A stretch of DNA of 64,000 nucleotides. It comes from Armatimonadota bacterium. Lineage in GTDB: Bacteria > Armatimonadota > Fimbriimonadia > Fimbriimonadales > Fimbriimonadaceae. Made by a program: the position numbers and the translations under genes. Below the pieces are notes generated by a model, which saw only the letters and a list, made by a program, of their open reading frames with translations, did no database searches and was not told the DNA's origin. Below are positions 41,910 to 49,243 of this stretch, in pieces; within the stretch, counting starts at the first letter, position 1, and every line of letters begins with the position of its first letter. The stretch spans positions 1 to 64,000 of the forward strand of contig JAFDWS010000005.1 of NCBI GenBank assembly GCA_018268375.1. The letters run 5' to 3'.

Positions 41910-42798
41910 CCGTCTCGAGTTCTTGATGGGCGAGGCTTTGGTCGCCTTGCGCCGGAACACTTGGATGTCGTTTGCTGCGATCACGACGTCGGCCATGGCT
42001 TTGTTCCTTCTCGGCGGATTGGGGTTCGTCTATCTCAGTCTCGCCCAGTTCGTGAACGGCCTGAGCCAGAAGGTCGAGATGAAGGTCTTTCTCAAGGATA
42101 CGGTCGCGGACAAAGCCGCCGCTGCCCTGGGCGATCGGTTCCTTAAGGTTCCCGGTGTCGCGAGCGTGCGATTTGTCCCAAGGGACACGGGACTCAAGGA
42201 GTTCCTCGCCGCAAACCCCAACATCGACATCAAGGGGCTGGAGGTGGACAACCCCCTTCCCAACGCCTACGAGATCCGGGTGCAGGACTTGAAGGTCTTC
42301 GACTCTGTCGCCAAGCAGATCGGTGCTTACCGAGAGGTCGAGAAGGACGGCGTCAAATATCCCGCCGCAGAGCAGGACTTCCTCGCCGCAACGATGAAGG
42401 CCGTGCCGTGGCTCGGGCTGACGCTTGGCGGCCTGATGCTCGCCACGAGCGGCATTCTGATCTACAACGCGATTCGCATGACGGTCATCGCGCGCACCCG
42501 TGAGATTAGGATCATGCAGCTTGTCGGTGCAACGCGCTTCACCGTGTGGGCTCCCATGCTCTTAGAGGGTGTGGTGCAAGGTTTGATGGGCGGCCTTCTC
42601 GCGACGTTCGTCCTCTGGTCTGCCTACACGATCGTGCAGGCCACCGTGGTCCGGAGCATGGACGCGTTCGGCCGTCTCGGCGCCTTTCCGGTCCAGTCGG
42701 CCTTCCTCGTCTTGGGGATCGCCGGCGCGTGCTACGGGCTCGTTTGTTCGATCGTCGCCGTTCGAGAGCCTTTGCAGTTCAAGCAGAGGGCGACATGA
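41902..42798 (+). CDS. ftsX: Cell division permease FtsX
   Basis: 298 residues. Four membrane helices in the FtsX pattern: one at about 25-48 (MSFAAITTSAMALFLLGGLGF), a periplasmic domain (about 55-165) with FLKDTVADKAAAAL, and three C-terminal helices. TREIRIMQLVGATRFTVWAPMLLEGVVQG is the FtsX/MacB signature. ATGA coupling to the M23 gene supports FtsEX-controlled hydrolase activation. Confidence 0.94.
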   Translation: MLDRLEFLMGEALVALRRNTWMSFAAITTSAMALFLLGGLGFVYLSLAQFVNGLSQKVEMKVFLKDTVADKAAAALGDRFLKVPGVASVRFVPRDTGLKEFLAANPNIDIKGLEVDNPLPNAYEIRVQDLKVFDSVAKQIGAYREVEKDGVKYPAAEQDFLAATMKAVPWLGLTLGGLMLATSGILIYNAIRMTVIARTREIRIMQLVGATRFTVWAPMLLEGVVQGLMGGLLATFVLWSAYTIVQATVVRSMDAFGRLGAFPVQSAFLVLGIAGACYGLVCSIVAVREPLQFKQRAT

Positions 42799-43925
42799 GG
42801 CCGTGGCTCCTCGTGGCCTTCTTGGTGTTGCCGGCGGTGTCGGGGTGGTCTCAACAGAGCTCGAACAAGGCAAAGACTCAGGTCCTGAAGGCAAAGCTCG
42901 GACAGGTTAAGCAGAACAAGAAGGTCGTCCAGAAAAAGCTCCATGATAAGAAAGTCCAGGTCTGGAACGTGTCGGCCGAGGTTCAGAAGCTGGATGGTCA
43001 GATCGGGACTGTCGAGGACAAGATCGTCGCCACAAAGGGGAAGCTCGCAAAGTCGAAGGCGGAGCAGAGCAAACTCGCTGGCGATCTCGGCAAGGCGATC
43101 GTTGAACTGAAGCAGAAGCAAACGATCGCGGCCAGACGCGTGCGCAGCATGTACATGACCGGCGGCGGGACGGTGCTGACGGTTCTCGTGGGCGCCCAGA
43201 ATTTGGGCGACTTTGCCGCCCGCAAGTCCCTCTTGGAGAGGATCGCGAGAAGGGATCATGACTTGTTCGACACGGTCAAGAGCCTGCGCGACGAGATTGC
43301 GACCAAGAAGAAGCGGTCGGACGCTGTCGTGAACGAGATCGCCCAGCTCAAGGCACGCCAGCAATTGCAGGAGCAAGACCTCCGGGGTGCGATGTCGCGC
43401 AAAAAGGTCGTGCTCGGCCAGCTCAAATCGGAGCGCGACGACCTCCAAGAAGAATTGGAGGCGATGGAGCGCGAGAGCTCTCGGATCGAGGCTCAGATTC
43501 GGGCGTACATGGCGACGAACGGTGGGCGTGTCTCGCCCTACAAGGGGCGGTTCATCTTGCCGGTCAACGGCCGGTTTAGCAGCCCGTTCGGCTATCGTAT
43601 CCACCCGATCAGCCACACGCGCAAGATGCACACGGGCCAGGACATCGCCGCGTCTTCCGGAACTCCGATCAAGGCGGCCGGGCCAGGGGTCGTCATCTCG
43701 ACGGGCTGGCGGGGCGGATACGGCAACACGGTCATCATCGATCATGGCGGCGGGATTTCCACGCTCTACGGCCACTGCTCACGCATTTTCGCGCATGCGG
43801 GGCAGAAGGTGGCGACCGGTGACCGGATCGCGGCGGTTGGATCGACCGGCTATTCGACGGGACCACACTTGCACTTCGAGGTCCGCGTGAACGGGAGTCC
43901 GGTTAATCCTCGCAAGTACTTGTGA
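42795..43925 (+). CDS. EnvC-like M23 peptidase with coiled coil
   Basis: 376 residues from ATG 42795 with a signal peptide (PWLLVAFLVLPAVSGWS). Residues about 25-240 are a long coiled coil as in EnvC/PcsB; the C-terminal M23 domain (about 255-376) keeps the zinc ligands: HTGQD (H and D) and HLHFEV. A full set of ligands means it may be a hydrolase itself, unlike E. coli EnvC, which only activates amidases. It is the third gene of the ftsEX set. Confidence 0.94.
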   Translation: MRPWLLVAFLVLPAVSGWSQQSSNKAKTQVLKAKLGQVKQNKKVVQKKLHDKKVQVWNVSAEVQKLDGQIGTVEDKIVATKGKLAKSKAEQSKLAGDLGKAIVELKQKQTIAARRVRSMYMTGGGTVLTVLVGAQNLGDFAARKSLLERIARRDHDLFDTVKSLRDEIATKKKRSDAVVNEIAQLKARQQLQEQDLRGAMSRKKVVLGQLKSERDDLQEELEAMERESSRIEAQIRAYMATNGGRVSPYKGRFILPVNGRFSSPFGYRIHPISHTRKMHTGQDIAASSGTPIKAAGPGVVISTGWRGGYGNTVIIDHGGGISTLYGHCSRIFAHAGQKVATGDRIAAVGSTGYSTGPHLHFEVRVNGSPVNPRKYL

Positions 43926-44124
43926 GCCCATTTCTCGCGGTCACGGATTGGGAGAGGATCAAACCACACCGCTGTGCAAGGCCGTTGGCGGCTCGTGACT
44001 CGGTCTCGAACGACCGGCTCGTCCCGTAAAAGCCGAACAGGCTCATCGTGCGGACTACAGCGAACCAGATCAAACACGCGATGGTCACACCGAGCCTGAG
44101 CGCGACCACCGTGCCCTTCTTCAC
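43903..44124 (-). CDS. Small membrane protein, tentative
   Basis: 73 residues from GTG 44124, filling most of the 266-base gap between the M23 gene and efp on the opposite strand. The N-terminus KKGTVVALRLGVTIACLIWFAVVRTMSLFGFYG is a plausible basic residue-membrane helix arrangement; the rest is Ser/Thr/Arg-rich. It overlaps the M23 3' end by 23 bases. No family and no clear ribosome-binding site; it could be spurious. Otherwise I see no feature in 43926-44191. Confidence 0.4.
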   Translation of the reverse strand: MKKGTVVALRLGVTIACLIWFAVVRTMSLFGFYGTSRSFETESRAANGLAQRCGLILSQSVTARNGLTSTCED

Positions 44125-44191
44125 CGTTCAAGTATGGCGACCCTTTGCACATCGCCTGAACCTGCCAAAATGCTCCGAAAGGTGCAGAAGA

Positions 44192-44764
44192 GTGGCGATC
44201 GACACAAGTGATTTTCAGAACGGAATGGCTTTTTACATGGACGGGGAGATCTATCAGATCCTCGAGTTCCAGCACGTCAAGCCGGGCAAAGGCGGGGCTT
44301 TCGTGAGGACGAGGCTGAAGAAGGTGAAGACGGGCAACGTTTTCGAAAAGACCTTCCGGTCAGGCGAGAAGTTCGACCCATGCTTCCTCGAGAAGGTGCC
44401 CTATCAGTTCCTGTTCAGGACCGGTAGCGAACTGACGTTCATGGATCTGGACTCCTATGAGCAGACCTCGATCCCCGAGGGCGTCATCGGCGATGCGGCC
44501 CGCTTCCTGAAGGACGAGGCGGAGGTTCAAGCCTTGACGGCGGACGGCGAAGTGCTCGGCTGGGAATGTCCGAACTTTGTCGAACTTGCGGTCACTGAAT
44601 CGGAGCCTGGCGTGAGGGGCAACACCGCCAGCGGAGGCGTGATGAAAGGCGCGACGGTCGAGACGGGCGCTCCAGTCCAGGTACCCATGCATATCGAAGT
44701 TGGCGACGTCATCAAAATCGATACGCGAACTGGTTCGTACATCGAACGCGTCAGTAAAGGTTAA
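44192..44764 (+). CDS. efp: Translation elongation factor P
   Basis: 190 residues from GTG 44192 (the AAGAG just upstream supports it; the frame is open further 5'). Rescues ribosomes at polyproline stretches. Domain I carries HVKPGKGGAFVRTRLK with the tip lysine; domains II-III include FDPCFLEKVPYQFLF, EVGDVIKIDTRTGSYIERV. Polyproline-rich proteins occur in the window (KilA-N tail, alpha/beta hydrolase). The modification enzyme is not nearby. Confidence 0.95.
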   Translation: MAIDTSDFQNGMAFYMDGEIYQILEFQHVKPGKGGAFVRTRLKKVKTGNVFEKTFRSGEKFDPCFLEKVPYQFLFRTGSELTFMDLDSYEQTSIPEGVIGDAARFLKDEAEVQALTADGEVLGWECPNFVELAVTESEPGVRGNTASGGVMKGATVETGAPVQVPMHIEVGDVIKIDTRTGSYIERVSKG

Positions 44765-44788
44765 TAGCCGTCCCAACGGGCGGCGGGC

Positions 44789-44794
44789 TAGAAT
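44789..44794 (+). promoter_or_regulatory. Possible -10 box (TAGAAT) before the 44804 gene
   Basis: TAGAAT at 44789-44794 lies 10 bases before the ATG. The 9-mer TAGAATAGA recurs on the minus strand before cdaA (34181-34173). No clear -35 box is visible, so a short or leaderless transcript is only a suggestion. Confidence 0.3.
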
Positions 44795-44803
44795 AGAGTT
44801 CAG

Positions 44804-45904
44804 ATGTCGCAACGAGAGCGTAATCCGGGGGTCGAAACCGCTAGCGACAAGCTCGCCGCAATATTGGACGTTATTTGCCGGTTCGTTTTCACGGTCGGCG
44901 TCGCGGCCGCTCTGATCGGTCTGGCCTTTCTCATCTTTAACTACGCCAGTTCGAACCAAGCGTTTGGTGAAGTAGCCAAGCAGGCGACGGCCAACATCAA
45001 CACCTTCGGGACATTGATGATGGCCGGTCTCGTGCTGGCGGGACTTGCCGTGTCCTACCTCCAGTGGGGCGAAGAGGTGCTTGGTCCCCTTCTTCTCATC
45101 GCGTGGGCGGCGCTCTTCTTCTCGCCCCTGTACTTGCCTTCGATGTTCGGCAACGGATCGTCGACTGACGTGGGACAGTTCGCCCTTACAACGATCCAGC
45201 GGTCAAGCATTCCTGCCGGCATCATCGGGTTGATCGTCGTGATCGCCGATGTGGCGACCCGGACAAGGCTCAGAATCCGCGAGGGCACGAAGGCGGACCA
45301 GCTCAAGTTCGGCAAGGGCCTTAAGGAAGAGAAGGACATCCGGAACGTTTTTCTTGGCAAATGCTGGCAGCTGCCTTACTGCCGTAAGTTCGTTCGGGAA
45401 CGATGCCCGATCTATCACGCGCGCCGGACCTGCTGGAAAGAGCGCGTGGGTTGCATGTGCGAAGAGTCCGTGATCCGCAATGCGATGGAGGGCCGGGTCA
45501 TACCTTCCGACGCCGTTGCCGCAGCCAAGTACATCCCGCAGAACCACAAACTGACGGCAGACCAGAAGGCCGAGCGCTGTCGGCAGTGCGTCATTTTCAA
45601 CGAGCACCAGAAACACAAATATAAGCTGGCCATGCCGGTCGCCATCGGGGGCATGGGTGCCGTCTACGTCCTCTTCCACGAGCCCCTGAACCTGGCCGTG
45701 AAGGGCGGGATTTCCGGCATCGACTCGATGGTTGGAAAGGCGACGTTGCGCAAGGACGAAAAGGGCACCGACTTGACCCGGTCGGGCCTTGGCGGCGACA
45801 ACACCATCAACTTCAGCGAGATCATCCTGATCGCCCTGCTCATCGTGGGTCTGGCTTACGTCATCCGGTTCATCGAATATCTGGTCTTCAAAGCCAAGGT
45901 CTGA
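44804..45904 (+). CDS. Membrane protein with an eight-cysteine (two-CW-like) domain
   Basis: 366 residues. Four N-terminal membrane helices (about 22-46, 65-88, 92-112, 135-152), a cytosolic-type loop (about 155-272) and two more helices (about 274-292, 338-362). The loop has C187-W, C193, C201-P, C210-W, C217, C219, C259 and C262, a layout similar to the two-CW cysteine module seen in other bacterial proteins. A bound metal or Fe-S cluster is inferred. It lies 3 bases upstream of the RtcA-like gene, so the two are co-transcribed. No named family. Confidence 0.7.
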   Translation: MSQRERNPGVETASDKLAAILDVICRFVFTVGVAAALIGLAFLIFNYASSNQAFGEVAKQATANINTFGTLMMAGLVLAGLAVSYLQWGEEVLGPLLLIAWAALFFSPLYLPSMFGNGSSTDVGQFALTTIQRSSIPAGIIGLIVVIADVATRTRLRIREGTKADQLKFGKGLKEEKDIRNVFLGKCWQLPYCRKFVRERCPIYHARRTCWKERVGCMCEESVIRNAMEGRVIPSDAVAAAKYIPQNHKLTADQKAERCRQCVIFNEHQKHKYKLAMPVAIGGMGAVYVLFHEPLNLAVKGGISGIDSMVGKATLRKDEKGTDLTRSGLGGDNTINFSEIILIALLIVGLAYVIRFIEYLVFKAKV

Positions 45905-45907
45905 CCT

Positions 45908-46975
45908 TTGACTGCCCGCTCGCCTGCGCAAACGGTGGTGATCAATGGTGCCCATGGTGAAGGCGGTGGCGCGCTCCTGCGGACTGCTCTTGCCATGTCG
46001 GCCTTGACCCAGCTTCCGCTTCGTGTCCACGGAGTGCGAGGAGCCATGCGGAGACAGGGCTTGAACTCGGAAGACCTGACGTTCTTGCAGGCCCTCGCGG
46101 AGAGCTGCCAGGCAGCGGTCAGCGGCGACGAGTTGGAGAGCAAGGAACTGACCTTCGCTCCCTCGAGGCCACCACAACGTCTTGACCACCAGTTCGACGT
46201 GAGCGCTCACGAGCAAGGAGCCGTCTCCGGAAGTGCTCCTGTGATCGTCGAATCTCTGACGCCGGTCCTTTGCCGGGCGGGCGCCTACAGCCGCTTGTCG
46301 ATCCTAGGCGAGACCCACGGCCAGAACACGCTGGGGTTCGACGCTCTTGAACACGTTGTCACCTCTGTACACCGGAGCCAGGGGGTCTGCGTCTTTCCCT
46401 CTCTGGCGTGGGCTGGGTTCGGGAGCGCGTCAAAGGGCGAACTTTTGCTCGAGGTCGAGCCCAGCGTTCCGACCGCACTGGAGTGGTCGGACCGGGGCCG
46501 ATTGCTCGAACTCCGCGCTACTGTCTCTTTGGGTGAGCTTTCAGAGGATATTGGAGAGAGGGGGGCGAAGCGTCTTCGGCAGGTCTTTTCTGAGCGGGGC
46601 CATGAGATCGAGGTCGACGTCCAGGTCCTCCGAAGTCGCGGGCCCGGCGCGTCCGTGACCGTCTGGGCGCAGTTCGAGCGAGGGGCAGGTTCGGGAACGG
46701 CATTGGGGCAGCGTGGGTTGCGCATCGAAGCCGTGGCGGACAATGCCGTGCGATCGTTCGACGAATGGTTCCAAAGTGACGCGACGTTGGACTCCTTCCT
46801 TGCTGACCAAGTGCTACTCATCGCCGCGCTTGCCGAGGGCCGGACCGTCTACTCTACGCCGAGGGTGACGCGGCGCCTAGTGACGATGTCTTGGGTCATC
46901 AAACAGTTCCTGCCGATTCACATCACCGTGAAAGGTGAAGAAGGGTATCCAGGAACGGTCACGGTCGCTCGCTAG
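45908..46975 (+). CDS. RtcA-like protein lacking the catalytic histidine
   Basis: 355 residues with the RNA 3'-terminal phosphate cyclase fold: INGAHGEGGGALLRTALAMS at the N-terminus and FLADQVLLIAALAEG plus FLPIHITV near the C-terminus align with E. coli RtcA. At the position of the adenylated His309 the sequence reads TRRLVT instead of CHLLTN, placing Arg323 there, and the GFYPxGGG and KPGLxxQH blocks are also altered. An enzyme-dead RNA-binding role, as for eukaryotic Rcl1, is inference. The end overlaps the convergent OstA-like gene by 4 bases. Confidence 0.8.
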   Translation: MTARSPAQTVVINGAHGEGGGALLRTALAMSALTQLPLRVHGVRGAMRRQGLNSEDLTFLQALAESCQAAVSGDELESKELTFAPSRPPQRLDHQFDVSAHEQGAVSGSAPVIVESLTPVLCRAGAYSRLSILGETHGQNTLGFDALEHVVTSVHRSQGVCVFPSLAWAGFGSASKGELLLEVEPSVPTALEWSDRGRLLELRATVSLGELSEDIGERGAKRLRQVFSERGHEIEVDVQVLRSRGPGASVTVWAQFERGAGSGTALGQRGLRIEAVADNAVRSFDEWFQSDATLDSFLADQVLLIAALAEGRTVYSTPRVTRRLVTMSWVIKQFLPIHITVKGEEGYPGTVTVAR

Positions 46976-48384
46976 CCTTTCCGTTTCCCGATTTGACCCT
47001 GGAGGGGCGGCGGAGTCTTCTGGGAGCCAGATTCCTTCTTCTTTTCTCGGCCCTCCGGAATCTCGTCCTCATTGACCGTGAGATCCATGACCAGACCATC
47101 GGCGTCCATCATGTCTTCTCCTTCTTTCGTCGAGACCAGGACGGAGACGGCATGCCCGTCATCGCCAAGTGAATTCAACATGCGGACTTCGGGCGCCTCG
47201 CCCTTGCTGCGCATGTCTAACGTTTCGGCCTCACCGTCGTAAGTGGCCCGATCCGCCCACATCATGCGCCATGAGCCGTCCGGGAACTCCTGACGAGCCT
47301 GAGGGCTGCCCGAAATCACTGCCTTCCGCTTGCCTTTCTCGTACCAGTACTCAATACGCTGAGCCGTCACTGCGATGGGATAGTCACGCAGATTCTCGCC
47401 TGTTCGGAGCTGCTTCTCTTGGTCGTTCGACTTCTCGCCTGGAGGAGCCTTCGGGCGATCCTTTGCGATCTGGTCTGGAACGACGGGCGTGACGGGCGGG
47501 ATTTTGATCTCCTCCGCCTTGCCCTCCTTAGGCTTCACCAGCATGTCAACGGCGTCGGTCATGACCGCCCGCTTCTCTTTTCGATAGACGACCGCGTTGC
47601 CGCAGGTCAGGTTGGCATCGGGGCCGAAGTATTGGACGTGTCCTTTCGCGGTCAGTACGTCGGTGTCGCGGTTGTACTCAGCCGCGTCGGCAAGAATAAT
47701 GACCTCGCCATCCGTCGCCTTGAGCTTGCCGAACGTAGTGACGGGCCCCCGGATCGTCGTCTTTTGGGTGCGGTCGAGCGTCTCGAAGTGCCAGTTGCGC
47801 TTGTTCTGGTCTTGAGCCACCTTTCCCTCCCACTTGATGCGCCCAATCTCAAAGCTCTTGTCTTCGACTTTGTAAGTCAGGTTCTCCGCCTTCACGCTCC
47901 CGCCCTGGAGCTTTCCCGCAAGGGCAGTCGGGACGACGAGCACTTTCTTTTTCGGATCGTAGTAGAACTCGGTCGACGTCAAGTCCATCTGGTCGTTGAA
48001 CACGCGCGAAGACCCGTTCCCCCTGAGCGCGTTGCGGTCATTAAAGTAAACGGCACTCTTTGTCTCGAAACCGAAGGCGAGCTTGTTGGAGTCAAAGTAC
48101 TGCCCCTTGGTCACGGAAGACAGATGGACTTCTTCGCGGTTCCTGCCTACGTCAGCCCGAGCCACATGGGCTTGGGCCACGAGCGTTGATCCATCGAAGG
48201 CTTTCCAATCAAAGTTGGTCATTTCAACGCCAGGCAGAGACTCCGGCTGGGGGCCGTGCTTCAGCTTGGCGAGAGGGTCGACCGAAACGGCCCTTTGGAC
48301 AAGGACACCCACGTAGCCCAAAGCACCGCCGACCAGGGCCAACCCGATCAGGGTCTTCCAAAACGATCGCTTAGAAGCTGACAT
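46972..48384 (-). CDS. OstA/LptC-like envelope protein
   Basis: 470 residues. One N-terminal membrane helix (about 10-30), then about 400 residues of beta-rich sequence with LPS-assembly type blocks: KGQYFDSNKLAFGFETKSAVYFND, ADAAEYNRDTDVLTAKGHVQYFGPDANLTC, TAQRIEYWYEKGKRKAVISG. The central DxLTAKGxV repeat is typical of OstA/LptA domains; the N-anchor is as in LptC. The C-terminus is Lys/Pro-rich. Together with the rlmN-operon pair it makes three LptC/A-like proteins in the window. Confidence 0.75.
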   Translation of the reverse strand: MSASKRSFWKTLIGLALVGGALGYVGVLVQRAVSVDPLAKLKHGPQPESLPGVEMTNFDWKAFDGSTLVAQAHVARADVGRNREEVHLSSVTKGQYFDSNKLAFGFETKSAVYFNDRNALRGNGSSRVFNDQMDLTSTEFYYDPKKKVLVVPTALAGKLQGGSVKAENLTYKVEDKSFEIGRIKWEGKVAQDQNKRNWHFETLDRTQKTTIRGPVTTFGKLKATDGEVIILADAAEYNRDTDVLTAKGHVQYFGPDANLTCGNAVVYRKEKRAVMTDAVDMLVKPKEGKAEEIKIPPVTPVVPDQIAKDRPKAPPGEKSNDQEKQLRTGENLRDYPIAVTAQRIEYWYEKGKRKAVISGSPQARQEFPDGSWRMMWADRATYDGEAETLDMRSKGEAPEVRMLNSLGDDGHAVSVLVSTKEGEDMMDADGLVMDLTVNEDEIPEGREKKKESGSQKTPPPLQGQIGKRKG

Positions 48385-49243
48385 TGACAGTCTTTATGAC
48401 GGTTGTGTCCGTGACCGAGAACGTCGTTTGTGCGACGTCGGACCCCTGCGTCGCCTTCAGTGTATACGAGCCTTTGGGAAGCCAGAACGTGTACTTGCCC
48501 GCGCCGTCCGCGTTGACCCTCCTGAGCAAGGTCGAGCCCTGGAGGATGTCGACCTGGCAACCTGCCCCCTGGCCAACAGGTGAAGCCGTCCCTTGAACAT
48601 CGAAAGGCGGCGGTGGCGGATCGTTGGAGCCTTCCGGCGTGAGGGCGATGCTGCCGATTTGAACGATGCCCCCAGTAGCGAGGCTCTCGGGGCTAAAGTG
48701 TCGAGCGAAGAAGTTGGTGGCTGTGACGAGGCCGTCCAAGCCGAGGAAAACGGCAGGGTTTGCTGCGGAGTAGGCCACACCGTCGACCGAGAAGGTACCG
48801 TCGCCGGCGCTCGTCGCCAATCTGCCAGCGATGGCGATCGTAGCACCGGGAACCGCAGAGTTGTCGGCGGCGCTGACTATCCTTCCTTTGAGAGACACGA
48901 CCTGCGGGCCGACGTAAAGGTCGCCGAGGTCCACGTCATTGGTCGCAGCCGGGAAATTGAACGTGCGGACGATCGGGCCGCCGCTGCTCGGGACGTAGGT
49001 CACTGTGACGCTGGTGGTACCGCTTGCCGCAGCAAACTCGAAGAAGCCATCGATAACGTCGGTTGTCGTCGAGTTTTGGCCCGCCCGCACAGTGGACGCT
49101 GGGTTTGTTCCCGAGCCGGTCTCGATCCAAATCACCCTGCCTTGCAGGTTGACCATGGCCGTGCCGCCCCCGCCCCCGCCACCTCCGCCCCCGCAGCCAG
49201 CGAGAAGGAGGACGAGAGACGCGAGGAAGAACCTGTTCACCAC
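48371..49243 (-). CDS. Lipoprotein with polyglycine linker and carboxypeptidase-like domains
   Basis: 290 residues. Lipobox LLAGC gives acylated C17, followed by ten glycines, then beta-sandwich repeats of carboxypeptidase-regulatory type (VSLKGRIVSAADNSAVPGATIAI, DGTFSVDGVAYS; DVQGTASPVGQGAG..., LLRRVNADGAGKYTFWLPKGSYTLKAT). It is likely surface- or periplasm-facing with a flexible Gly tether. Its start overlaps the large secreted gene by 7 bases, and its end overlaps the OstA-like gene. Confidence 0.75.
   Translation of the reverse strand: MVNRFFLASLVLLLAGCGGGGGGGGGGTAMVNLQGRVIWIETGSGTNPASTVRAGQNSTTTDVIDGFFEFAAASGTTSVTVTYVPSSGGPIVRTFNFPAATNDVDLGDLYVGPQVVSLKGRIVSAADNSAVPGATIAIAGRLATSAGDGTFSVDGVAYSAANPAVFLGLDGLVTATNFFARHFSPESLATGGIVQIGSIALTPEGSNDPPPPPFDVQGTASPVGQGAGCQVDILQGSTLLRRVNADGAGKYTFWLPKGSYTLKATQGSDVAQTTFSVTDTTVIKTVNVSF

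Noticed and set aside
42732..43775. Long minus-strand frame over the M23 peptidase
   Set aside because: Antisense shadow of a gene with complete family motifs.
47419..48189. Plus-strand open frame over the OstA-like gene
   Set aside because: No family features; shadow of the minus-strand gene, which has OstA-type repeats and correct neighbours.
49163..49205. Repeat-like CCCCCG tract, possible array or G-quadruplex
   Set aside because: It encodes a glycine run in the lipoprotein; too short and lacking spacers for an array, and fewer than four clean G3+ runs.
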